From CAYTGR01 sp964437445 (GTDB lineage Bacteria > Chloroflexota > Anaerolineae > B4-G1 > SLSP01), in assembly GCA_964437445.1 (NCBI GenBank), contig CAYTGR010000045.1, positions 1 to 41,758 of the forward strand: DNA of 41,758 nucleotides. Reading direction: 5' to 3'. The position numbers and the translations under genes are program-made. Shown here piece by piece: positions 31,838-39,935 of this stretch. Numbering within the stretch: position 1 is the stretch's first letter; every line of letters begins with the position of its first letter. The notes below the pieces were generated by a model. The model was not told the origin of the DNA and did no database searches. It worked only from the letters and a program-made list of their open reading frames with translations.

Positions 31838-32917
31838 ATGGAATCCATCAAGGTTTTGTTGGCCGACGATCATGTGATCGTACGGGCCGGGTTGCGCAAT
31901 GCGTTGGCCAGTTTGCCCGAGCTGGAAATTGTGGGAGAAGTGGGCAATGGCCGCGAATTAACACAGGCCCTGGAAACGCTCGCGGTGGACCTGTTGGTGG
32001 TAGATGTCAACATGCCGGAATTTGATCCGGTGGTGGCCGTGCGGCGAATCCATTTTGAGTACCCGGCGCTCAAAATTCTCGTGGTCAGTGCCTACGATGA
32101 CCAGGCCTACGTGGTGGGACTGCTGGCGGCCGGCGTGAACGGATACCACCTGAAAGATCAACCCCTGGCGGATTTGCAGCTGGCCGTGCGGCGAATTCTG
32201 GCCGGCGAGCGGTGGATTTCCGGTTCGTTGATCAATCGGCTGGTACAATCCCAGCCAGCCCCTACCAGCGCGCCAGCAACGCTGTTGACCCGGCGGCAAC
32301 GTGATCTATTGCGCTTGTTGACGCTGGGTTACGATAACCGACGCATCGCGCAGGAGATGGAGCTCAGCATCAAAACTGTGGAAAACCACCTCACGGCGCT
32401 CTACCGCGCCATCGGGGTATCCAGCCGGCTGGAGGCGCACAATTACGCCATGCGCCATCCAGAAGTGCTGGCTACGCCGGGATACGAAGTGGCGCAGACC
32501 AGTGTCGAGTCGGAAGTGGTGAACGATCTGACCGTCCTGGTAGTGGATGACAATGCCCGGTATCGGACCCAGCTGGGCAAGCTGATCGGCAAAACTTGCC
32601 CGGCGGCCTCACTTTATGAAGCGGAAGATTGCGCCGAAGCGTTGCGATTGGTGCAGCAGGTGACACCACAACTGGTGTTTATGGATGTAGTGCTGCCAGA
32701 GGGGGACGGCATTCAATGTGCCCGCCGGATCAAGGCCCTGAGTACGACAACCCGGATTGTGTTAATCAGCGCTTATCCCGACCGGGAGTTTCGGCGTTTG
32801 GGGCTGAGTGCTGGAGCCATAGCATTTCTGGACAAGAAAGATTTAGACGCCGCCACCGTCCGCCAGGTAGTGGAGGATGTTTTGAACGGCCGGCTGAAAG
32901 GTGGCAGCTCGGGTTAA
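31838..32917 (+). CDS. Response regulator with receiver-LuxR HTH-receiver order
   Basis: 359 residues. The first receiver (about 4-125) has LLADDHV, phospho-acceptor Asp56 and Lys106. A LuxR/NarL HTH lies at about 150-205 (LLTRRQRDLLRLLTLGYDNR). A second receiver (about 232-350) has LVVDDNA, Asp283 and Lys333. Both receivers keep their catalytic residues, so both could be phosphorylated. A receiver placed after the DNA-binding domain is uncommon. The ATG has only a weak, distant Shine-Dalgarno (GGAAGG). It lies 148 bp after the hybrid kinase and ends overlapping, tail to tail by 4 bp, with the ABC-kinase gene. Its likely targets are the xyl genes. Confidence 0.92.
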   Translation: MESIKVLLADDHVIVRAGLRNALASLPELEIVGEVGNGRELTQALETLAVDLLVVDVNMPEFDPVVAVRRIHFEYPALKILVVSAYDDQAYVVGLLAAGVNGYHLKDQPLADLQLAVRRILAGERWISGSLINRLVQSQPAPTSAPATLLTRRQRDLLRLLTLGYDNRRIAQEMELSIKTVENHLTALYRAIGVSSRLEAHNYAMRHPEVLATPGYEVAQTSVESEVVNDLTVLVVDDNARYRTQLGKLIGKTCPAASLYEAEDCAEALRLVQQVTPQLVFMDVVLPEGDGIQCARRIKALSTTTRIVLISAYPDREFRRLGLSAGAIAFLDKKDLDAATVRQVVEDVLNGRLKGGSSG

Positions 32918-34497
32918 ATGGAAGGATAAGGACTGGGAATCTCAATTTGCAGTTCCACTCCCCCCTGAGCAACCGACTTCACTTCCAACGTTCCCCCCAG
33001 CAGCGACACCCGTTCGCTGATGCTGACCAGGCCAAAATGCTTTTGCTCGGTCAGGGTAGCCAGATTCAAGGGGGCCGCTAACCCCTGACCATTATCAGAA
33101 AGCCGCACCAGGAGACTGGCGGTGGGGGTCCGCTGCAACACCAACGTCACTTGCGTGGCCGCCGCGTGTTTGCGCACGTTGCTCAACCCCTCCTGGATGA
33201 TGCGAAAAACCGAGAGTTCAATCACCTCCGGTAAACGGCCCAACGCGGGATCAACCTCCAGGTCCACCGGGATGCCACTTTGCTCGGACCATTGGCTGAC
33301 CAGCGAGCGGATGGCGGCCGGCAGGCCGTGATGATCCAGCGTGGGGGGGCGCAGGTCGCTGCAAATCTGGCGCAGGCTGCCCACCACTTCGCGGATCCCA
33401 TAACGGATTTTCTGCAACGTCAGGACCAGTTTCTCATCGGTGATCTCGCTTTCCACTTCCTCCAGTTGGTAGTTGTAGCTTAACAAATCCTGGATCACCG
33501 AATCGTGCAATTCCCGCGCCAGTGCCTTCCGCTCGGCCTCGCGTTCGGTGAATAAACGGCGATTGGCCTCCTGCAACGCCAGGTTCAACCGATCCAATGC
33601 TTCAACCTGGTGGTGAAGTCGTTCAATCAGCTCCCGATTGAGCGAGTCTTGTGCCGCCAGGTTCTGCTTGAGTTCCAATTGCGCGCGCCGTAGTTCTTCG
33701 GCTTGCTGCTGCGCCACATAGTAATTTTCAAACGCCCAGATCACCGGGGTCACCTGCTCCTGCCGGCTGGAGCCCACAATGAGCTCCACAATATCGCGCG
33801 GGGTCGTTTCCACGGTACGCCGGAGCGCCATTTGCCGGCCCTGATAGAGCACCAAGATGCGGTCGGTGACGGCAAAAATCTGTTTGAGATCATCGCTGCT
33901 GATGATGACCGCTACGTTCTGGTCGGCCAGCTCCCGAATCCGCCGGAGCATCATCTGCTGGCGGGCAAAACTCAACGCGGCCAGGGTATCATCCAGTAAC
34001 AACAGGCGGCAGGGACGGCACAAGGCCCGCGCCAGCGCTACGATCTGGCGTTGTTCATTGGAAAGATTGACCAGGCGTTCCTGCATCAGGCTGGGAGAGA
34101 GCTCAAAAGTAGCCAGCAGGTCCCGGGTCGCCATCCACATCGCTTTTTCATCCGGTCGCGATCGCCCCAGGCCGCGACGGCGCAATTCCCGTCCCAGAAA
34201 AACATTGCTCAGGAGATCCAGGTTGTCCGCCATTTGCGGGGTTTGATGGACCAGTTCAATCCCCAGCTGTAGCGCCTGCGTGGCCGTTTTGAAGGTGATC
34301 AACTGACCGGCGAAAACGATGTCGCCACCGGTCGGAGGATAGACGCCGCCGAGCAGGTTAAACAAAGTGGATTTGCCGGCGCCGCGTTGTCCCACCACGC
34401 CAAGCACTTCGCCGGCGGCGAGATCAAATGTCACATTGGTCAGGGCCGGTATAGCGCCAAAAGAACGGGAGAGGGCGTTAACGCTGAGCAGTTTCAC
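32914..34497 (-). CDS. ABC-ATPase domain fused to a NarL-class histidine kinase
   Basis: 527 residues, no TM helices. Residues 1-245 resemble the N-terminal half of CUT2 sugar-transport ATPases: Walker A GQRGAGKST (36-44), Q-loop Q85, signature LSNEQRQ (145-151), Walker B LLLLDD (165-170). The catalytic Glu is Asp170 and the switch His position is Ser201 (IISSDDLKQ), so hydrolysis is probably weak or absent. A coiled coil (255-325) joins to a HisKA_3 domain with H-box ELHDSVIQD (His331) and a HATPase_c domain with N-box Asn440, G1 SDNGQGL (467-473) and G2 HFGLVSI. GTG 34497 has AGAGG 7 nt upstream. It lies 94 bp downstream of xylH, so is probably the last gene of the xyl unit. Confidence 0.93.
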   Translation of the reverse strand: MKLLSVNALSRSFGAIPALTNVTFDLAAGEVLGVVGQRGAGKSTLFNLLGGVYPPTGGDIVFAGQLITFKTATQALQLGIELVHQTPQMADNLDLLSNVFLGRELRRRGLGRSRPDEKAMWMATRDLLATFELSPSLMQERLVNLSNEQRQIVALARALCRPCRLLLLDDTLAALSFARQQMMLRRIRELADQNVAVIISSDDLKQIFAVTDRILVLYQGRQMALRRTVETTPRDIVELIVGSSRQEQVTPVIWAFENYYVAQQQAEELRRAQLELKQNLAAQDSLNRELIERLHHQVEALDRLNLALQEANRRLFTEREAERKALARELHDSVIQDLLSYNYQLEEVESEITDEKLVLTLQKIRYGIREVVGSLRQICSDLRPPTLDHHGLPAAIRSLVSQWSEQSGIPVDLEVDPALGRLPEVIELSVFRIIQEGLSNVRKHAAATQVTLVLQRTPTASLLVRLSDNGQGLAAPLNLATLTEQKHFGLVSISERVSLLGGTLEVKSVAQGGVELQIEIPSPYPSI

Positions 34498-34514
34498 AAA
34501 CCAGCCTCTTGGAA

Positions 34515-34551
34515 GGTTTTGGCGGGCACTGGTGACAGGCCCGCCAAAACC
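34515..34551. repeat. 13-bp perfect hairpin between xylH and ABC-kinase
   Basis: GGTTTTGGCGGGC (34515-34527) and GCCCGCCAAAACC (34539-34551) are exact complements around an 11-nt loop. On the mRNA (minus strand) the hairpin ends 5 nt before the Shine-Dalgarno of the ABC-kinase. No U-tract follows, so it looks like a translation or mRNA-processing element, or a leaky terminator. Confidence 0.7.
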
Positions 34552-34591
34552 GTTGGGTTAGCTGCCCCGTATGGGCGTGAGAGGAAATCGC

Positions 34592-35773
34592 TTACTGGCC
34601 CCGGCTGCGGGTAGCGACGTCAAAGACCACGGCCGCCACCAGGACTGCACCGCGCACGACATACTGGTAGGCAATATCAACGTTCATCAAGTTCATGCCG
34701 CTGGTCAGAGACATGTAGACCAACGCCCCGATCAATGAACCCATGATTTTGCCCACCCCACCGGCCGCCGAGACGCCACCGATGTAGGCGGCGGCAATGG
34801 CGTCCAGCTCAAAGAGGGTGCCGGCTGTCGTGGTGGCGGATTGCAGGCGAGAGGCAAACAGGATACCCGACAACGCAGATAGCATCCCCATAGAGCCAAA
34901 AACCACGTAGGTGATTTTCTTCACGTTGATGCCGCTCAATTCGGCGGCCTCTGGATTACCACCGACGGCATAGATATGGCGGCCCAGAACCGTTTGGGTC
35001 GTCACAAAATGGTAGATGCCGACCACCAGCAGGACGATCACCATGGTCCAGGAGAGGCCATTGTACCCCGCCAGAACCCACGTGATCAAACCGATCAAGA
35101 TAGAAACGAAAACTATTTCCAGAATGAAGATTTCTGTCGGCAACACCTCAAAGTTGTAGGCCAGCTTCTTGCGGCGGCTGCTGATTTGGCTGAAGATGAA
35201 CCAGACGATAGCCACCAGGCCAAGCAACAGAGTGAGTTTGTGCACTTTCGGCAAGAAGTCCATGGCCAAAAGGTCTGGAATGTAGCCATTGCCGATCGCA
35301 TTGAACGCCGCATCCGAAATAATAATGGTCCCGGTGGCCGCTGTGACCAGTAACAACGCCCCGCGGTAAATCAACCAGCCGGCCAGGGAGGCCACAAAAG
35401 CGGGAATGTTGAATTGCGCTACCAGGAAAGCAGTCAGCAACCCGGCCAGGATCCCCAGTCCCAAGACAAAGGGAATCGTCACGTAGACAGGCCATTTCCA
35501 GAAAGCCAGCGCAATAGCCGCTACGGCACCCAGGAAGCCAGCTAAAAATCCCACCGACAAATCAATATGCCGAATGACAATCACCAACGTCATCCCAACG
35601 GCCAGCACGGCGATATAGCCGGTCTGATTGACCAGATTGCTGATATTACGGGATGAAATGAAGATGCCTTTCGTCGTGACGGTAAAAATAGCCATGATCG
35701 CGAACAGGGCAATATACATCCCGTACTCACGAATGTTTTGCTTCAATACCTTCTGGAGATCTTTGAAAAACAT
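34592..35773 (-). CDS. xylH: Xylose-type sugar ABC transporter permease
   Basis: 393-residue CUT2 permease, the same length as E. coli XylH. About 10 hydrophobic helices are visible, starting with YIALFAIMAIFTV (about 20-32). The sequence VLAVGMTLVIVIRHIDLSVG (about 60-78) is the CUT2 permease hallmark, and the EAELSGINVKKI segment (about 305) is the coupling-helix loop that would touch the ATPase. ATG 35773 follows AAGGAGG by 6 nt; the frame is open further upstream but that lies inside xylG. Spacing to xylG is 10 bp. The C-terminal cytoplasmic loop is where a second ATPase-like protein such as the ABC-kinase could dock; that is a hypothesis. Confidence 0.92.
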   Translation of the reverse strand: MFFKDLQKVLKQNIREYGMYIALFAIMAIFTVTTKGIFISSRNISNLVNQTGYIAVLAVGMTLVIVIRHIDLSVGFLAGFLGAVAAIALAFWKWPVYVTIPFVLGLGILAGLLTAFLVAQFNIPAFVASLAGWLIYRGALLLVTAATGTIIISDAAFNAIGNGYIPDLLAMDFLPKVHKLTLLLGLVAIVWFIFSQISSRRKKLAYNFEVLPTEIFILEIVFVSILIGLITWVLAGYNGLSWTMVIVLLVVGIYHFVTTQTVLGRHIYAVGGNPEAAELSGINVKKITYVVFGSMGMLSALSGILFASRLQSATTTAGTLFELDAIAAAYIGGVSAAGGVGKIMGSLIGALVYMSLTSGMNLMNVDIAYQYVVRGAVLVAAVVFDVATRSRGQ

Positions 35774-35783
35774 GGGGGCCTCC

Positions 35784-37304
35784 TTAATAATTTGTTGCCA
35801 GCTGCATGACTTTTTCTTGGGTTGCTTCCGCGGCTGGCATCTCGCCGGCAATCCGCCCGCCGGAGACGACGTAGATCCGATCACTCATGCCTAATATCTC
35901 GGGTAGCTCGGAGGAAATCATAATAATGCTCATGCCCTGTTGTACCAGCTGATTCATGATGGTGTAGATTTCATATTTCGCGCCGACATCAATCCCGCGC
36001 GTCGGCTCATCCAGAATCAGCACGTCGGGCTTGACAAACAACCATTTGCCCAGGCAAACTTTTTGTTGATTGCCGCCGCTCAAATTGCCCACGCGCTGCT
36101 CAATGCTGGGGGTTTTGATGTTAAGCGAGGTCCGGTATTCGTTGGCCACCTGAATTTCGGCGTTGGCGTCAATCACACCGCGGTGGGCCAGCGTCCGCAA
36201 GTTGGCTAACGTCAAATTCTGCCGCACATCCTGGATCAAAATCAATCCTTTGCCCTTGCGGTCCTCGGTAACATAGGCCAGACCGGCGGCAATCGCCTGC
36301 TGGGGGTGGCGGAAACTGCGCTGTCCCTTAATGAAGATATCGCCGGTGATGCGGTAGCCTTCAGGATTGCCGAAGAGGCTCAAAGCCAGTTCCGTGCGGC
36401 CCGACCCCATCAGGCCCGCCAGGCCGACAATCTCCCCCTTTTTCACATGGAAGTTGATATCTTGCAAAATGGTGCGCCCTAAACGCGGCGCGTAAGCGCT
36501 CCAATCCCGTACTTCAAATACCACCTCATCGGCCGGTTTGCTGTGGCGGGAGGGATAAATATTCGTAATTTCGCGCCCTACCATATGCTTGATCAACACC
36601 GGCTCAGAGACCTCGCCTTTGTGGGCATCCAACGTGCAAATGGTTTGCCCGTCACGTAAGACGGTCACCGTGTCAGCGATCTCAATCACCTCTCGCAATT
36701 TGTGGGAGATCAAAATACAGGTCACACCATGCGCTCTGAGGTCACGCAGTAGATTTAACAGGTTTTTGCTATCGTCCTCATTCAGTGCAGCCGTGGGCTC
36801 GTCCAAAATCAGTAAGCGCACGTTGCGGCTCAACGCTTTGGCAATTTCCACCAGCTGCTGCTTGCCCACGCCCAAGTCCCTGATCTTGGTATCAGGATTG
36901 ATGGACAATTTCACCTTCTTCAGCACCTCTGTGGCACGCCGGATGGTTTCATTCCAATCCACCACCATGCCGTTTCTTATTTCATGACCGAGGAAAATAT
37001 TTTCGTACACCGTCAGTTCAGGGATCAACTCCAATTCCTGATAAATAATGGCGATCCCTACCTTCTCGCTGTCACGAATACCGTGAAAATGCTGAACTTC
37101 GCCGCCAAACAAAATCTCGCCGCTATAGGTCCCGTCAGGATAGACCCCACTTAAGACTTTCATCAAGGTGGATTTGCCGGCGCCGTTTTCCCCCACCAAC
37201 CCGTGGATCTCGCCCTCAGCCACTTGAAAGCTGACATTGCTCAACGCTCTCACGCCGGGAAATTCTTTCACGATATTGCGCATCTCTAAAATGGGAGCAC
37301 TCAT
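35784..37304 (-). CDS. xylG: Xylose-type sugar ABC transporter ATPase (two ABC domains)
   Basis: 506-residue CUT2 ATPase with two ABC halves. The N-terminal half is active-looking: Walker A GENGAGKST (38-46), Walker B LLILDEPTAAL, switch ISHK; the signature is LGVGKQQ, as in some XylG and GguA proteins. The C-terminal half has the usual altered Walker A (GLMGSGRTE), signature LSGGNQQK and Walker B ILDEPTRGIDVG. Length and sequence fit XylG/GguA. GGAGG lies 4 nt before ATG 37304. It follows xylF by 170 bp containing a large hairpin. Confidence 0.93.
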   Translation of the reverse strand: MSAPILEMRNIVKEFPGVRALSNVSFQVAEGEIHGLVGENGAGKSTLMKVLSGVYPDGTYSGEILFGGEVQHFHGIRDSEKVGIAIIYQELELIPELTVYENIFLGHEIRNGMVVDWNETIRRATEVLKKVKLSINPDTKIRDLGVGKQQLVEIAKALSRNVRLLILDEPTAALNEDDSKNLLNLLRDLRAHGVTCILISHKLREVIEIADTVTVLRDGQTICTLDAHKGEVSEPVLIKHMVGREITNIYPSRHSKPADEVVFEVRDWSAYAPRLGRTILQDINFHVKKGEIVGLAGLMGSGRTELALSLFGNPEGYRITGDIFIKGQRSFRHPQQAIAAGLAYVTEDRKGKGLILIQDVRQNLTLANLRTLAHRGVIDANAEIQVANEYRTSLNIKTPSIEQRVGNLSGGNQQKVCLGKWLFVKPDVLILDEPTRGIDVGAKYEIYTIMNQLVQQGMSIIMISSELPEILGMSDRIYVVSGGRIAGEMPAAEATQEKVMQLATNY

Positions 37305-37336
37305 AGCACCTCCGGCTCTTAAAACTGGCGTAAGTG

Positions 37337-37372
37337 GCAGGAATAGTGATATGGGTATATCACTATTCCTGC
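37337..37372. repeat. 16-bp perfect hairpin between xylF and xylG
   Basis: Arms 37337-37352 and 37357-37372 are exact complements (GCAGGAATAGTGATAT and its complement) around the 4-nt loop GGGT. It sits 33 bp before the xylG ATG on the transcript. There is no U-tract directly after it. Such hairpins between a binding-protein gene and its transporter genes are known to stabilise the upstream mRNA (malE-malF is the classic case). Confidence 0.75.
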
Positions 37373-37429
37373 TTGAGATACAACTTATTTTACAATTACC
37401 GCACGATACATACCAGCGCTCAATCCGTT

Positions 37430-37458
37430 ACCGGTGATCATGGAGTGCAAGCACCGGT
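37430..37458. repeat. Inverted repeat ACCGGTG downstream of xylF
   Basis: ACCGGTG (37430-37436) and CACCGGT (37452-37458) with a 15-nt loop, 17 bp after the xylF stop on the minus strand. A weak promoter-like pair (TTGAGC, 17 bp, GGTAAT) overlaps but I do not call it. Confidence 0.45.
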
Positions 37459-37474
37459 TTCAACCCCACCGCCA

Positions 37475-39640
37475 TCAAGGCAGATTGGAAAAATCGCTGG
37501 CCTGATAGTACCCGGAATCAATCAACGCGGCCCGGACATTCGCCTTGTCCACCGAAACCACGGCCGACTGAATCGCCGGCACATCAATCTTGCCGTTGTT
37601 GTAGGAACCCTTGGAGGTCGGGGTCTTGCCTTCCAGCAGGGCCACCGCCGCGCTGATGGCATCCTTGACCAGCGTCCGCACGTCCTTGAAGACGGTCATG
37701 GACTGCTTGCCGTCAATGATGTACTGCACGGAGGCCTTCTCCGCGTCCTGCCCGGTCACCAGGTAGCTCTTGACGTCCTTGTCGGCCGCGAACGCATCGG
37801 CGATAGCGCGAGCGGTGCCGTCGTTCGGGGCCAGGATGAAGACGTTGCCCTTGTCGGCGGCGGTCGCGGCGGTCAGGTTGGCCTCGGCCAGGTTCTTGGC
37901 CGTGTTGAAGTCCCAGTTCGTGGTGATCTGGCCGATGATCTTGGCCTGCTCGTCGCGGGTCAGCGTCGCCTTACCCTGCAGCGCCACCGCCTCGCTGGAG
38001 TTCTTGATCACGAAGGTCCCGTCGGCGATCTTGGGCTGGAGCACGCCCCACGCGCCTTCAAAGAAGATGAACGCATTGTTGTCCGAGGCCGCCCCCGCGT
38101 AGAGATACAGCGGGTTCCCCGTCCCGGTGGCGTGATCCACCAGGTATTGCGCCTGCTGCGCCCCCACCGCGATGCTGTCAAACGTCACGTAGTAGTCCAC
38201 CGCTTCCGTGTCCCGGATCAACCGGTCGTAGGAGATCACCTTCACCCCCGCTGCACGGGCCGCTTCAGCCGCCGCAGCCGCCGCAGTACCGTCCTGCGGG
38301 CAGATGATGATGACTTTGACCCCCTTGGTGATCAGGGCCTCTACGTTCTCCTTCTCCTTAGCCGAGGAACCCTGGCTGAAGAGGATCTCCACGTCATAGC
38401 CGGCCGCCTTCAGTGCGTCGCGGAACCGCGTCTCATCCTGAATCCAGCGCGGCTCGTCCTTCGTCGGCAGCACGATGCCTACCGCCAACTTGCCAGCTGG
38501 AGCAGCGCCGCCGCCCAGACCAGTGAAATCACTGGCCTGATAGTACCCGGAATCAATCAGCGCGGCCTGGACATTCGCCTTGTCCACCGAGACCACCGCT
38601 GATTGAATCGCCGGCACATCAATCTTGCCGTTGTTGTAGGAACCCTTGGAGGTCGGGGTCTTGCCTTCCAGCAGGGCCACCGCCGCGCTGATGGCATCCT
38701 TGACCAGCGTCCGCACGTCCTTGAAGACGGTCATGGACTGCTTGCCGTCAATGATGTACTGCACGGAGGCCTTCTCCGCGTCCTGCCCGGTCACCAGGTA
38801 GCTCTTGACGTCCTTGTCGGCCGCGAACGCATCGGCGATAGCGCGAGCGGTGCCGTCGTTCGGGGCCAGGATGAAGACGTTGCCCTTGTCGGCGGCGGTC
38901 GCGGCGGTCAGGTTGGCCTCGGCCAGGTTCTTGGCCGTGTTGAAGTCCCAGTTCGTGGTGATCTGGCCGATGATCTTGGCCTGCTCGTCGCGGGTCAGCG
39001 TCGCCTTACCCTGCAGCGCCACCGCCTCGCTGGAGTTCTTGATCACGAAGGTCCCGTCGGCGATCTTGGGCTGGAGCACGCCCCACGCGCCTTCAAAGAA
39101 GATGAACGCATTGTTGTCCGAGGCCGCCCCCGCGTAGAGATACAGCGGGTTCCCCGTCCCGGTGGCGTGATCCACCAGGTATTGCGCCTGCTGCGCCCCC
39201 ACCGCGATGCTGTCAAACGTCACGTAGTAGTCCACCGCTTCCGTGTCCCGGATCAACCGGTCGTAGGAGATCACCTTCACCCCCGCTGCACGGGCCGCTT
39301 CAGCCGCCGCAGCCGCCGCAGTACCGTCCTGCGGGCAGATGATGATGACTTTGACCCCCTTGGTGATCAGGGCCTCTACGTTCTCCTTCTCCTTAGCCGA
39401 GGAACCCTGGCTGAAGAGGATCTCCACATCGTAGCCGGCCGCCTTCAACGCATCGCGGAACCGCGTCTCGTCCTGAATCCAGCGCGGCTCGTCCTTCGTC
39501 GGCAGCACGATGCCTACCGCCAGCTTGCTCTGCGGGACCGTTGTGGCTTCCGGGGTTTTGGTGCCTCCACAGGCAGAAAGAATCATGGAAGCCATAACCA
39601 ACAGGGCCATCAAGGCCAATGGCAAACTCTTCTTAAACAT
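37475..39640 (-). CDS. xylF: Tandem-duplicated xylose-type sugar-binding lipoprotein
   Basis: 721 residues, about twice the usual 330-350. A lipoprotein signal ends in LSAC (Cys about 24). Two periplasmic-binding-protein type I domains of the XylF/ChvE kind follow, at about 38-370 and 383-721, each beginning KLAVGIVLPTKDEPRWIQ and containing YDRLIRD and FDSIAVG. They are joined by a short GlyGlyAlaAlaPro linker. At the DNA level the copies are a 1035-bp direct repeat that is identical in the centre. ATG 39640 has AAGGAG 8 nt upstream. It is the first gene of the xyl unit. The substrate is probably a pentose such as xylose but could be galactose or arabinose. Confidence 0.93.
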   Translation of the reverse strand: MFKKSLPLALMALLVMASMILSACGGTKTPEATTVPQSKLAVGIVLPTKDEPRWIQDETRFRDALKAAGYDVEILFSQGSSAKEKENVEALITKGVKVIIICPQDGTAAAAAAEAARAAGVKVISYDRLIRDTEAVDYYVTFDSIAVGAQQAQYLVDHATGTGNPLYLYAGAASDNNAFIFFEGAWGVLQPKIADGTFVIKNSSEAVALQGKATLTRDEQAKIIGQITTNWDFNTAKNLAEANLTAATAADKGNVFILAPNDGTARAIADAFAADKDVKSYLVTGQDAEKASVQYIIDGKQSMTVFKDVRTLVKDAISAAVALLEGKTPTSKGSYNNGKIDVPAIQSAVVSVDKANVQAALIDSGYYQASDFTGLGGGAAPAGKLAVGIVLPTKDEPRWIQDETRFRDALKAAGYDVEILFSQGSSAKEKENVEALITKGVKVIIICPQDGTAAAAAAEAARAAGVKVISYDRLIRDTEAVDYYVTFDSIAVGAQQAQYLVDHATGTGNPLYLYAGAASDNNAFIFFEGAWGVLQPKIADGTFVIKNSSEAVALQGKATLTRDEQAKIIGQITTNWDFNTAKNLAEANLTAATAADKGNVFILAPNDGTARAIADAFAADKDVKSYLVTGQDAEKASVQYIIDGKQSMTVFKDVRTLVKDAISAAVALLEGKTPTSKGSYNNGKIDVPAIQSAVVSVDKANVRAALIDSGYYQASDFSNLP
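37486..38485. repeat. xylF internal direct repeat, C-terminal copy
   Basis: Pairs with 38521-39520 at a period of 1035 bp (345 codons). By eye 37569-38392 shows no difference from 38604-39427, while about 7 differences lie on each side of this core. Confidence 0.85.
38521..39520. repeat. xylF internal direct repeat, N-terminal copy
   Basis: Partner of 37486-38485. Differences are confined to the edges and nearly all are synonymous; one changes Gln to Arg (ANVQAAL against ANVRAAL). Confidence 0.85.
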
Positions 39641-39879
39641 AGGGATTCTCCTTACTTCGTTTGTTGGGTCAACATCTGAGAGAAATTAAAGCGAACTGTC
39701 GAGTGTGGGGTCACATTTCCAATCGTTTTTCTGCGAACCACCTCCTTAAACCACCATGAACACAACTGGTGATAGTTGCGCCAGAACAGTGGCTTTGCTC
39801 TGCCCATCTATCACACACGCTGCCGTCGACAGGGTGCGATACTGGGGTGCGGAATTTGTTTGATCAGACGCACGACGGC

Positions 39880-39885
39880 ATGATA
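39880..39885 (-). promoter_or_regulatory. Possible xylF promoter -10 (extended)
   Basis: Minus strand TATCAT (39885-39880) preceded by TGC, an extended -10. The -35 region (TGGTTT at 17 bp) is poor, as expected for an activator-dependent promoter. The start would be near 39873 with a leader of about 230 nt. The leader holds an isolated perfect Shine-Dalgarno (AAGGAGG, complement of 39741-39747) with no evident gene behind it. Confidence 0.35.
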
Positions 39886-39935
39886 GCAAACCATACTAAT
39901 AAAACCACAAAATGGCGACCTGTTGGACTTTTTCT

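Noticed and set aside
37420..37475. Internal promoter for xylG
   Set aside because: The TTGAGC/GGTAAT pair on the minus strand is too weak to support without mapping data.
37334..39679. Two long plus-strand open frames opposite xylF (422 and 358 codons)
   Set aside because: They share the repeat of xylF and are antisense shadows made by its high-GC third positions; no family resemblance, no ribosome site, and they follow the 1035-bp duplication exactly.
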